From: Streptomyces sp. NBC_01241
Lineage (GTDB): Bacteria; Actinomycetota; Actinomycetes; Streptomycetales; Streptomycetaceae
Direction of reading: 5' to 3'
Length of the DNA stretch: 64,000 nucleotides
Assembly (NCBI RefSeq): GCF_041435435.1
Contig: NZ_CP108494.1
Coordinates: 3,134,501 to 3,198,500, forward strand
In this document: piece by piece, positions 34,342 through 42,301 of the stretch
Numbering within the stretch: position 1 is the stretch's first letter
How the letters are laid out: every line of letters begins with the position of its first letter
Notes under the pieces: generated by a model
The model's input: only the letters and a program-made list of their open reading frames with translations
What the model was told of the DNA's origin: nothing
Database searches by the model: none
Translations under genes and position numbers: made by a program

Positions 34342-35228
34342 GACAGTGCCCTCCCCAGCGCGCGTCGGGCCAGCGCGGCGACGGTGCGCCGCAGATGCAG
34401 TACGGCGGGGGGCAGCGGTGGTGCCTCTCCCCCGTCGGCGGGCGGTGCCTCGTCCGGGATGCAGGCCGCGGCGACGTACTCGCCGAAGGCGGCCAGCGCG
34501 TCGGAGGCCAGGCCCCGTTCGCCGTCCCAGTCGATCAGTGAGGCGATCCAGCGTTCGGCCTCCAGCGGCCGCAGCGGCATCGGCGCGATGGCACCGACCG
34601 CGCAGCGCACCCCGCGCCGGGCCGGATCGAGCACGATCGCGACGGACGCGGTGGCGCGGCCGGGACCGGTACGGCCGGTGGCCTTCAGGAAGACCTGGGG
34701 GGCGTGCAGCAGCGGTACGCGGACGAAGCCGATCAGTTCGGCGGGTTCGAGCATGTCGCGGCCGGCCAGCAGGTGCGAGACCGGGATCTCGCGGCGGGCG
34801 CCGCCCGGGCCCGCGATGACGAGTTCGGCCTCCAGTGCGGCGAGCACCGGCAGGGCGTCGCCGGTCGGGGCCGCGGTGGCGATGTTGCCGCCGAGCGTTC
34901 CGGCGTTACGGATCTGGGGCGGGCCCGCGGCGCGCGCGGACGCGGCCAGGGCGGGGATGAGGGCGGCGAAGTCGGGCCGCCCCATGCGTGCGTGGGTGAG
35001 TCCGGCGCCGAGCAGGGCGTGACCGTCCTGGTAGTGCCAGCCGCGCAGCTCGCTGATCCGGCCGAGGCCGACCAGTCCCGAGGGGCGCAGCAGCCCCTTG
35101 TTGACGGCCGCCATCAGGTCCGTCCCACCCGCCACGGGAACGGCTGCAGGCATCGCGCCGAGTGCCGCCACGGCCTCGTCGAGCGAGGCCGGCAGCGTCA
35201 CGGACTGCGTCGCCTGCGGTGCGTGCAT
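34338..35228 (-). CDS. FAD-binding subunit of the molybdenum hydroxylase
   Basis: A 296-aa FAD-binding PCMH/CO-dehydrogenase-medium-chain subunit. The pyrophosphate-binding motif VPVAGGTDLMAAVNKG (about residue 29) and the second motif IRNAGTLGGNIATAAPTGD (about 105) are intact. It passes electrons from the 2Fe-2S clusters to NAD+ or another acceptor. The start is ATG 35228; a TTG two codons upstream is possible. It is the first gene of the operon, and the preceding 270 bp to the hairpin at 35502 would hold the promoter. No operator is evident. Confidence 0.9.
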   Translation of the reverse strand: MHAPQATQSVTLPASLDEAVAALGAMPAAVPVAGGTDLMAAVNKGLLRPSGLVGLGRISELRGWHYQDGHALLGAGLTHARMGRPDFAALIPALAASARAAGPPQIRNAGTLGGNIATAAPTGDALPVLAALEAELVIAGPGGARREIPVSHLLAGRDMLEPAELIGFVRVPLLHAPQVFLKATGRTGPGRATASVAIVLDPARRGVRCAVGAIAPMPLRPLEAERWIASLIDWDGERGLASDALAAFGEYVAAACIPDEAPPADGGEAPPLPPAVLHLRRTVAALARRALGRALS

Positions 35229-35501
35229 GGTCAACCCAGCTGCCCCTTCCCGGTGTCCCGGCTGTCCGGCTCGTTTCGCCGTACGGTACGTGCTCAAAGC
35301 CTGGACGTGGCAACTCTGGCACATCTTCCGATCGGACCGACGCGAGGGTCCACGAAGGGCATATCCGTCCCCTACCAGGGGGATGATCCTGATTCGCCCT
35401 GTCTTCGGCGCGGAGTGCGCATTGCCACTCTTCGGCGAGCCCTGGGCGGGTTGTTCGGTTCCGGCTGTGCCTGTGCGGATGACCGTCGCGGACCATGACC
35501 G

Positions 35502-35536
35502 CCGGCCGGCCCGCTCCCGGGGAGCGGGCCGGCCGG
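35502..35536 (-). terminator. Strong hairpin after the GH20 gene
   Basis: A 16-bp perfect inverted repeat, CCGGCCGGCCCGCTCC (35502-35517) with its complement at 35521-35536, has a 3-nt loop. It lies 20 nt past the hexosaminidase stop codon. Confidence 0.75.
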
Positions 35537-35555
35537 ACCCGGAGCGCGGACGGAA

Positions 35556-37181
35556 TCACACGTTCGGGGGCGGCCCCTCAAGGGGGCGCCCGAGGACGCC
35601 GGGACGCTGCTGCCGGGGCAACGGGCCGCTCGGTGGCCGGTAGTCGACGCCGAGGGCGTCAAGTCGGGCGTAGTGCACGGTCATTCGCCGTTCGAATTCC
35701 GTGAAGTCACGGTCGGCGGAGGCGGGCAGGGGCGACCAGGCGACCTCGGCGAACGCCGCGAGGCGCGGGAAGACCTGGTAGTCGACACGGGACCGGTTCT
35801 GCATGACCTCGGTCCAGACATTGGCCTGGGTGCCGAGGATGTGACGGGCCGCCCCCTCGGAGAGGCCCGCCGGTACGGGTTCGAAGCGGTAGACGTCCTC
35901 CAGGGTGCGGATGAAGCCGATGGGCATCGGTTCGTCGGGGCCGCCGCCTTGACGGTGGTCCAGGTAGACGTACTGTTCCGGGCACATCACGACGTCATGG
36001 CCGGCCTCGGCGGCCGTGATACCTCCCCGGTATCCCCGCCAGGACGACACGGCGGCGCCCGCCGGGAGGCCGCCTTCGAGGATCTCGTCCCAGCCGATGA
36101 GCCGGCGGCCGCGGGCGGTGAGCCAGGTGTCGAAGTGCCGGATGACCCAGGACTGCAGCTCGTCCTCGTTGGCCAGGCCGAATTCGTCGATCCGGGCCTG
36201 GGCGGCCGGGGACTCCTTCCACTGGTCCTTGCGGCACTCGTCGCCGCCGATGTGGATGAACGGCGAGGTGGCTGCGGGGAAGAGTTCCAGGACCTCTTCG
36301 AGGACGTTCTCGAAGAAGCGAAGGGTGTTGTCAGTGGGGGCGAGTACGTTGGCGTTGATGCCCCAGGTGTCCCAGACGGAGAGGGTGGTGGTGTCGATGA
36401 CGTCGGTGTTGCCCAGCTCGGGGTACGCGGCGATGGCGGCCTGCGAATGGCCCGGGATGTCGATCTCGGGGACGACCCGGATGTGCCGCTCGGTGGCGTA
36501 CGCGACGATCTCGCGGATGTCGTCCTGCGTGTAGTAACCGCCGTGCGGGGTCTCGTCCCAGAGCTCGGAGGCCCGGTGGCCGTGCTTGGTACGGGACCGC
36601 CAGGAGCCGACCTCGGTGAGCCGGGGGTAGCGCTTGATCTCGATGCGCCAGCCCTGGTCGTCGGTGAGGTGGAAGTGGAAGACGTTCAGCTTGTGCGCGG
36701 CGAGGAGGTCGAGATAGCGCAGGACGTCGTCCTTGGGCAGGAAGTGCCGCGCCACGTCGAGCATCATGCCGCGCCAGGGGAAGCGGGGGCCGTCCTCGAT
36801 GTCTGTGAAGGGGATGACCCACTTCTTGTTGGAGTGGACAGGCGCGCGGCGGAAAGCGTCGGGGCCAAGGAGCTGACGCAGGGTCTGGGCGCCCCAGAAA
36901 ACCCCCGCCGCGCTGCCGCCGCGGATCTCAATGCCCTGGCTCCGGACCCCAAGCCTGTACGCCTCGGGCTCCAGAGCGTCGTCGATGCGCAGCGCGACCG
37001 AATTCCTGGCCCTTTCATCTCCCGGCACCAGCTGCAGACCGAGGGCGGGACCAACCATGGAACGCAGCCAGCGCTCCGTGGTCTCTGTGCCGGGCGCCGC
37101 GTAAAGCGTGGTGCTCCGGTCCAGCAGGAAACCATCGGGGGCCAGGCCTTCAACGGCGACGGGCGCGGGGATCAGATCCAT
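35556..37181 (-). CDS. GH20 beta-N-acetylhexosaminidase
   Basis: A 541-aa family 20 enzyme that hydrolyses terminal beta-linked GlcNAc/GalNAc from chitin or peptidoglycan fragments. An N-terminal GH20b domain (1-120) precedes the TIM barrel. The barrel contains RGMMLDVARHFLP, KLNVFHFHLTDDQGWRIEI, EIDIPGHSQAAI, and the catalytic Asp-Glu pair in HIGGDECRKDQW (about residue 312). No signal peptide is visible, so it probably acts on imported chito-oligosaccharides. It ends in a strong hairpin and appears monocistronic. I saw no DasR-type operator upstream. Confidence 0.93.
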   Translation of the reverse strand: MDLIPAPVAVEGLAPDGFLLDRSTTLYAAPGTETTERWLRSMVGPALGLQLVPGDERARNSVALRIDDALEPEAYRLGVRSQGIEIRGGSAAGVFWGAQTLRQLLGPDAFRRAPVHSNKKWVIPFTDIEDGPRFPWRGMMLDVARHFLPKDDVLRYLDLLAAHKLNVFHFHLTDDQGWRIEIKRYPRLTEVGSWRSRTKHGHRASELWDETPHGGYYTQDDIREIVAYATERHIRVVPEIDIPGHSQAAIAAYPELGNTDVIDTTTLSVWDTWGINANVLAPTDNTLRFFENVLEEVLELFPAATSPFIHIGGDECRKDQWKESPAAQARIDEFGLANEDELQSWVIRHFDTWLTARGRRLIGWDEILEGGLPAGAAVSSWRGYRGGITAAEAGHDVVMCPEQYVYLDHRQGGGPDEPMPIGFIRTLEDVYRFEPVPAGLSEGAARHILGTQANVWTEVMQNRSRVDYQVFPRLAAFAEVAWSPLPASADRDFTEFERRMTVHYARLDALGVDYRPPSGPLPRQQRPGVLGRPLEGPPPNV

Positions 37182-37575
37182 GGGTTCAGCGTCTCAGATG
37201 AACTTGTGCCATCCCGGGTGAGGCTGGTTGTTCGGGCGAGTGCGCGCAGCAGTCCCCGACCAGCGCCGATACACGCGCCGGGGCCTTCGCCCGTCAATCG
37301 GCGAAGAGCGGCACCCGCTACCGACGATTCATGCGCAGTTCTCAGTCCTTCGGGTTGGAGGTGAAGCACTTCTGGCGCAGGCGGCGGGAGGAGCCGCCTT
37401 GAGCAAGCTGACCAACTCGGAGAAGGCGGCCTTTCAGGCGGAAGGCACATGAGCCTGTGGACGTGGCTGTTCTCGCTCTGGACTCCAGCAGTCCGGCCTC
37501 AAGATTCGTAAGCAGGTTCGACATTGGGTACGGGAGTGCGAATTATGTGCTCCGGCAGGGCAGTTACCTGCACTG
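37182..37575. other. Intergenic region, GH20 promoter side and TnpB left flank
   Basis: No gene is supportable here. A TTAC at 37564-37567, just before the tnpB frame, could be the element's left-flank target motif, but I could not define a left end. Confidence 0.4.
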
Positions 37576-38880
37576 ATGCGTACGGTCTGCGGTGTGAAAG
37601 CAGACATGGGGCGCCGGTACCGGTTGTATCCCACCATCGTTCAGGAGCAGGTCCTGACCAGGTGGGGGCATACCGCGCGCGCCCTGTGGAATGTCGCCCT
37701 CGCACAGCGCGTCCACGTATACGAGCAGCGCGGCCGCAGTGTCCGTGCCGTGGAGCAGTGCCGGTATCTCACCGAGGCGCGCGCCGAGAGCGAGCTAACC
37801 TCGCTGGCCGAACTCCCCGCGCAGGCCGGCCAGCAGGTGCTGCGGCAACTGGACGCGGCGTTCGACAACTTCTTCAACTCTGTACACCCGGCCCGGTTCC
37901 CGGCGTTCAAGAAACGCGGGCACCGGTTGTCTGTCCCGCTGCCGGGGCAAGCGGTTGAGACACGCAAGCTGAACCGGCACTGGGCCGAGGTGCGCTTGCC
38001 GAAACTTGGCTGGGTCCGCTTCCGCCTCTCCCGCACTGTGGGAGGTGCAATTCGTAACGCCACCGTCTCTCGGGACGGGACCGGCTGGCACATCGCCTTC
38101 GGCGTCGCCACCGGGACCAAGACTGCCGCTCCGAACGGCCGACCGGGCTGCGGCGTCGACTTCGGTGTCGCCGCCTCCGCCTATGTATCCACAGAGTCTG
38201 TGCCGCGCATCAAGCCTCCAGGCCTGACCGAGCACGAGCGAGCCCGGCTGCGTTGCTTGGAGCAGCGCAAAGCCCGCCAGATCACCTACGCCCAGAAGCA
38301 CAACCAAGGCAAGTACAGCAACCGGCTACGCCGCACCATCGCGCAGATCGCGAAACTGAAAACTCGGGAAGCAAACCGGCGCCAGAATTTCACACACCAG
38401 CTCACTACCGATCTCGCCAAAAATCACGGCTTCGTCGGTATCGAGGACCTGCGCGTGATGAATATGACCGCCAGCGCCAAAGGCACCGCAAAGCAACCCG
38501 GCCGCAGCGTAAGGCAGAAGGCCGGACTCAACCGATCCATCCTCGACAACTGCCCCGGTGAACGCAGGCGGCAACTGGAATACAAATGCCGCCTGTACGG
38601 CTCCGAACTGCGGCCGGTGCCGCCGTTTCACACCTCGCAGACCTGCGCGGCCTGCGGCCGAACGGATCCGCAGTCCCGCAAGGGCTGCGGCCGACTGTTC
38701 GCGTGCGTGCACTGCGGGCACGAGGACGACGCTGACCACAACGCCTCGGTCGAGATCGAGGCCCGAGCCCGCCGGACGGGTGGCTCGGTCAACAACAGCA
38801 CGCGCAGGCACCCTTTGGTGCCGAGTCCCGCCCTCCGGCGGAGGCGGACGCGTGAAACCCAACCGGCCACTTTCGGGTAG
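37576..38880 (+). CDS. tnpB: TnpB RNA-guided endonuclease
   Basis: 434 aa (from ATG 37576; GTG 37594 or ATG 37606 are alternative starts, since MGRRYRLYPT resembles the usual TnpB N-terminus). TnpB proteins are ancestors of Cas12, cleaving DNA with a RuvC site guided by an RNA from the element's right end. The three acidic residues appear present: Asp195 in GCGVDFGVAAS, Glu290 in FVGIEDLRVM and Asp387 in EDDADHNASVEI. The zinc ribbon has CAACGR and CVHCGH. The helical insertion (ARLRCLEQRKARQ...NRLRRTIAQI) is intact. No frameshift is seen, so it is likely active or recently acquired. The tail after about residue 400 (RRRRTRETQPATFG) runs into the presumed guide-RNA region. Confidence 0.9.
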   Translation: MRTVCGVKADMGRRYRLYPTIVQEQVLTRWGHTARALWNVALAQRVHVYEQRGRSVRAVEQCRYLTEARAESELTSLAELPAQAGQQVLRQLDAAFDNFFNSVHPARFPAFKKRGHRLSVPLPGQAVETRKLNRHWAEVRLPKLGWVRFRLSRTVGGAIRNATVSRDGTGWHIAFGVATGTKTAAPNGRPGCGVDFGVAASAYVSTESVPRIKPPGLTEHERARLRCLEQRKARQITYAQKHNQGKYSNRLRRTIAQIAKLKTREANRRQNFTHQLTTDLAKNHGFVGIEDLRVMNMTASAKGTAKQPGRSVRQKAGLNRSILDNCPGERRRQLEYKCRLYGSELRPVPPFHTSQTCAACGRTDPQSRKGCGRLFACVHCGHEDDADHNASVEIEARARRTGGSVNNSTRRHPLVPSPALRRRRTRETQPATFG

Positions 38881-38891
38881 CCAAAGGGAAT

Positions 38892-38913
38892 CTCCCGGCT
38901 TCAGAGCCGGGAG
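38892..38913 (+). ncRNA. Right-end hairpin of the TnpB element (probable omega-RNA scaffold end)
   Basis: CTCCCGGCT (38892-38900), loop TCAG, and AGCCGGGAG (38905-38913) follow the tnpB stop by 11 nt. In TnpB systems such an RNA overlaps the 3' part of tnpB, and the guide begins just after the element end. The guide would start within 38914-38925 and read into the DUF3039 gene. The exact end is not determined. Confidence 0.45.
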
Positions 38914-38920
38914 AGGATCG

Positions 38921-39214
38921 TCAATTCTTGTCCTTGCCGCCCTTGCCCTTGTCCTTGTCGCCGCCGGCGCCCATGGACTCGTAGATCTCCTTGCACATGG
39001 GACAGACCGGATACTTCTTCGGGTCGCGGCCCGGTACCCAGACCTTGCCGCACAGTGCGACCACGGGGGTGCCCTCCAGGGCGCTCGCCATGATCTTGTC
39101 CTTCTGGACGTAATGGGCGTAGCGCTCGTGGTCGCCGTCGCCGTTCGACACCTGTGGCGTCGGCTCTACGAGGGTGCCCGTACCTGCCCCGCGCTCGGGC
39201 TCAAGAGTGCTCAT
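38921..39214 (-). CDS. DUF3039 domain protein
   Basis: A 97-aa protein with the DUF3039 core. ALCGKVWVPGRDPKKYPVCP is followed by MCKEIYE, giving a likely zinc site from the spaced Cys residues. The C-terminus is Lys/Gly/Asp-rich. Function is unknown. ATG 39214 (MSTLEPERG) is preferred over the ATG three codons upstream. It follows the YqgE gene by 30 nt and is probably co-transcribed. The TnpB element abuts its stop codon without disrupting it. Confidence 0.85.
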   Translation of the reverse strand: MSTLEPERGAGTGTLVEPTPQVSNGDGDHERYAHYVQKDKIMASALEGTPVVALCGKVWVPGRDPKKYPVCPMCKEIYESMGAGGDKDKGKGGKDKN

Positions 39215-39244
39215 GGACCCCAAGGGTACTGAAGGCCGGGACCA

Positions 39245-39805
39245 TCAGTTCAGCGAAGGGTCGTCCGGATAGGTGGCGATCATCGCCAGTTCGCTGCGCT
39301 GGCGGCGCAGAACCGCCCGCCAGAGGTGCTCCGGACGCGGGGAGGAGACGTCACCGGGCTCGGACTCGACGACGTACCAGGCGCCCTCGGCCAGTTCCTT
39401 GTCCAGCTGTCCGGGGCCCCAGCCGGCGTATCCGGCGAAGATCCGCAGCGAGCCGAGCGCCGCGGCCAGCAGCTCCGGCGGGGCCTCCAGGTTGACCAGG
39501 CCGATCGCCCCGTACACCCGGCGCCAGCCGAGGGGGCCCTCGTCGCCGGGGATGACGGCCACGCCGAGCGCGGAGTCGAGCGAGACCGGGCCGCCCTGGA
39601 AGACGACGCCCGGTTCACCGGTCAGACCGGCCCAGGACGTGAGGATGTCACCGACGCCGACGGGCGTCGGGCGGTTCAGGACCACACCGAGCGAGCCCTC
39701 CTCGTCGTGGTCGAGGAGCAGCACCACCGCGCGGTCGAAATTCGGGTCCGCGAGCGCGGGTGTGGCCACGAGCAGTCGCCCTGTGAGCGAGGACACCTCG
39801 GTCAT
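39245..39805 (-). CDS. YqgE/AlgH family protein
   Basis: A 186-aa protein of the UPF0301 (YqgE/AlgH) family. GRLLVATPALADPNFDRAVVLLLDHDEEGSLGVVLNRP is the hallmark N-terminal block (residues 9-46), followed by VFQGGPVSLDS and FAGYAGWGPGQLDKEL. Its molecular function is uncertain despite wide conservation. The length matches the family. It is divergent from murA, with about 290 bp between the two starts. Confidence 0.92.
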   Translation of the reverse strand: MTEVSSLTGRLLVATPALADPNFDRAVVLLLDHDEEGSLGVVLNRPTPVGVGDILTSWAGLTGEPGVVFQGGPVSLDSALGVAVIPGDEGPLGWRRVYGAIGLVNLEAPPELLAAALGSLRIFAGYAGWGPGQLDKELAEGAWYVVESEPGDVSSPRPEHLWRAVLRRQRSELAMIATYPDDPSLN

Positions 39806-40092
39806 GGCAGAAATGATCCCGCATCTTCGGTCTCCACGGGGACCAAGCGGGCCACCCGGTCACCGAAAGGTCCGCGCACGGCTCGGGGCGCAGCTCAGGG
39901 CGCACGGACGCACGGGGAGCGCACCGCCCGGAGGGCTTTGCGGACGGTAACCCTCCGCAAGACCCGGGCAGCAGAGCGTGTTGTGGCGAATTCATGACGT
40001 TCGCGTACCCCCCGTCCCCTTACGGAAGGGGGGCGGTGGGCCATTACCCTTTCGGTTGGCCCCCTGCCCGACCACTCCGGAACGCGAGATTC

Positions 40093-41433
40093 ATGACCGG
40101 CACAGACGATGTCCTGCTTGTCCACGGCGGAACCCCGCTGGAGGGCGAGATCCGCGTCAGAGGCGCCAAGAACCTGGTGCCGAAGGCAATGGTCGCCGCG
40201 CTGCTCGGCAGCGGGCCGAGCCGGCTGCGCAACGTGCCCGACATCCGCGACGTGCGGGTGGTGCGAGGGCTGCTGCAGCTGCACGGTGTGACGGTCCGGC
40301 CGGGTGACGAACCGGGCGAACTGATCCTGGACCCGACCCATGTCGAGAGCGCCAATGTCGCCGACATCGATGCCCACGCGGGCTCGTCGCGCATCCCGAT
40401 CCTCTTCTGCGGCCCGCTGCTGCACCGGCTGGGTCACGCGTTCATTCCCGGGCTCGGCGGCTGCGACATCGGCGGCCGGCCGATCGACTTCCACTTCGAC
40501 GTGCTGCGGCAGTTCGGCGCGACGATCGAGAAGCGGGCGGACGGCCAGTACCTGGAGGCCCCGCAGCGGCTGCGCGGCACGAAGATCCGGCTGCCGTACC
40601 CGTCGGTGGGCTCCACCGAGCAGGTGCTGCTGACGGCGGTGCTCGCCGAGGGCGTCACCGAGCTGTCCAACGCGGCCGTGGAGCCGGAGATCGAGGACCT
40701 CATCTGCGTACTGCAGAAGATGGGCGCGATCATCTCGATGGACACCGACCGGACGATCCGGATCACCGGTGTCGACCGGCTGGACGGATATACGCACCGG
40801 GCCATCCCGGACCGTCTGGAGGCGGCCTCCTGGGCGTCCGCGGCGCTGGCCACCGAGGGCAACATCTACGTACGGGGCGCACAGCAGCGTTCGATGATGA
40901 CGTTTCTGAACACCTTCCGCCGGGTCGGCGGGGCGTTCGAGATCGACGACGAGGGCATCCGCTTCTGGCACCCGGGCGGCGCGCTCGACGCCATCGCCCT
41001 GGAGACGGACGTGCACCCCGGTTTCCAGACCGACTGGCAGCAGCCGCTGGTCGTGGCCCTGACGCAGGCCTCGGGCCTGTCGATCGTCCACGAGACGGTG
41101 TACGAGTCCCGGCTCGGCTTCACCTCCGCGCTGAACCAGATGGGCGCACACATCCAGCTCTACCGCGAGTGCCTGGGCGGCTCCGACTGCCGCTTCGGTC
41201 AGCGGAACTTCCTGCACTCGGCGGTCGTGTCCGGGCCGACGAAGCTGCAGGGCGCGGATCTGGTCATCCCGGACCTGCGCGGTGGTTTCTCGTACCTGAT
41301 CGCCGCACTGGCGGCGCAGGGAACGTCGCGGGTGCACGGTATCGACCTGATCAACCGCGGCTACGAGAACTTCATGGAGAAGCTGGAGAAGCTCGGCGCG
41401 AAGGTGGAACTGCCGGGCGGCGCGCTGGTCTGA
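40093..41433 (+). CDS. murA: UDP-N-acetylglucosamine 1-carboxyvinyltransferase
   Basis: A 446-aa MurA, which transfers enolpyruvate from PEP to UDP-GlcNAc, the first committed step of peptidoglycan synthesis in the cytoplasm. The start is ATG 40093 (MTGTDDVLLVHGG); the longer frame to 39994 lacks family character. The Lys/Asn pair is in VRGAKNLVPKAM, the catalytic Cys in GLGGCDIGGRPIDFH (about residue 124), and DLRGGFSYLIAALAA lies near the C-terminus. The catalytic Cys, rather than the Asp seen in mycobacteria, predicts fosfomycin can bind covalently. It is followed by two hairpins. Confidence 0.95.
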   Translation: MTGTDDVLLVHGGTPLEGEIRVRGAKNLVPKAMVAALLGSGPSRLRNVPDIRDVRVVRGLLQLHGVTVRPGDEPGELILDPTHVESANVADIDAHAGSSRIPILFCGPLLHRLGHAFIPGLGGCDIGGRPIDFHFDVLRQFGATIEKRADGQYLEAPQRLRGTKIRLPYPSVGSTEQVLLTAVLAEGVTELSNAAVEPEIEDLICVLQKMGAIISMDTDRTIRITGVDRLDGYTHRAIPDRLEAASWASAALATEGNIYVRGAQQRSMMTFLNTFRRVGGAFEIDDEGIRFWHPGGALDAIALETDVHPGFQTDWQQPLVVALTQASGLSIVHETVYESRLGFTSALNQMGAHIQLYRECLGGSDCRFGQRNFLHSAVVSGPTKLQGADLVIPDLRGGFSYLIAALAAQGTSRVHGIDLINRGYENFMEKLEKLGAKVELPGGALV

Positions 41434-41452
41434 GACGGGCGGGCGGGCCGGT

Positions 41453-41504
41453 CCGGCCCGGGCAGCGCGCCGGTCCGAAGAGACCGGCGGGCTGCCCGGG
41501 CCGG
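41453..41504 (+). terminator. Hairpin after murA
   Basis: CCGGCCCGGGCAGC (41453-41466) pairs with 41491-41504. The loop itself contains the nested inverted repeat CGCCGGTC/GACCGGCG. It lies 20 nt past the murA stop. Confidence 0.7.
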
Positions 41505-41654
41505 GCGGTCCCAGGGCTGCTGACGGGGGTTCGGGACCGTTGTCCCGGGCCCCCGTTCGGCTTCCGGGACGGCCACGAAACGGCGCGGAGGCCGGAGGGG
41601 TCCGCTCGGCAAGGGCTGCAGAGGCCCGGAACGGGCCCTCTCGCGCCGGTACAC

Positions 41655-41691
41655 GGAAGGGCGGTCACCCTGGTCGGGTGACCGCCCTTCC
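41655..41691. terminator. Bidirectional terminator between convergent murA and hup
   Basis: A perfect 16-bp stem, GGAAGGGCGGTCACCC (41655-41670) and its complement at 41676-41691, has a 5-nt loop. It lies 15 nt beyond the hup stop. Confidence 0.85.
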
Positions 41692-41706
41692 GCACGCCTG
41701 TGGGGC

Positions 41707-41988
41707 TTACTTGCCCTTGGCGGCTTCCTTGAGCTTGGAGCCCGCGGAGACCTTCACGCTGTAGCCGGCCGGGATGTTGATCGGGTCGCCGGTCTGCGGG
41801 TTGCGAGCGGTGCGAGCGGCACGGTGGGTGCGCTCGAAGGTCAGGAAGCCGGGGATGGTGACCTTCTCGTCGCCCTTGGCGACGATCTCACCGACGGTCT
41901 CGGCGAGGGCGGCCAGCACGGCGTCGGCGTCCTTGCGGGTCACCTCGGCGCGGTCGGCCAGGGCGGCCACCAGCTCACTGCGGTTCAT
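41707..41988 (-). CDS. hupA: HU-family nucleoid protein
   Basis: A 93-aa HU protein that bends and compacts DNA as a dimer. The N-terminus MNRSELVAALADRAEVTRKDA and the DNA-binding arm (RTHRAARTARNPQTGDPINI) are canonical, including the tip GDPINIP. The short C-terminus, ending LKEAAKGK, distinguishes it from the Lys-rich-tailed HupS of Streptomyces. So this is the HupA type, and its place beside murA fits. The ATG at 41988 is standard. It is expected to be highly expressed and ends in a strong bidirectional terminator. Confidence 0.93.
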   Translation of the reverse strand: MNRSELVAALADRAEVTRKDADAVLAALAETVGEIVAKGDEKVTIPGFLTFERTHRAARTARNPQTGDPINIPAGYSVKVSAGSKLKEAAKGK

Positions 41989-42301
41989 GTTGTTACTCCC
42001 GTGTTCTTCTTGCCTGTGAGGCGTGAGATCGAAGCCGATGCTGCCAGGGCCCTTGGACAGTCCCCGGACCCGGGTCTGTCGTCAGACCCTCGCGCCCGAT
42101 TACGCATCCTGCCCCCACCTGCGGCGGTAACGCCAATCCGGCACCCTCCGGAGTCACACGAAAAGCACCCTCGCCTCGTCGTGGTGACGTTCCGTCGACT
42201 CTCCGAAAGCAGTCCGCAGTGGATGCGGAGCTCTGCGGGACGCGCCGCCCGCCCACCCTAAAGGGGCGTTTGGGGCGCCGCGACCCGCGACGCGCCGTAG
42301 C

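Larger units (their letters stand above)
37568..38920 (+). mobile_element. Stand-alone TnpB element (IS200/IS605 superfamily, no tnpA)
   Basis: One tnpB gene on the plus strand, between two minus-strand genes, with a compact hairpin at its right end and no transposase gene beside it. The right boundary is close to 38913-38920, directly against the stop codon of the DUF3039 gene. The left boundary is approximate. Confidence 0.55.

Noticed and set aside
37182..37300. DasR operator upstream of the GH20 gene
   Set aside because: I looked for an ACTGGTCTAGACCACT-like palindrome and saw none.
37182..37575. Left end of an IS605-type element with tnpA
   Set aside because: No Y1 transposase frame or subterminal hairpin could be found; only tnpB is present.
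40093..41433. Intrinsically fosfomycin-resistant MurA (Cys to Asp)
   Set aside because: The catalytic position is Cys (GGCDIGG); the neighbouring Asp is not the catalytic residue.
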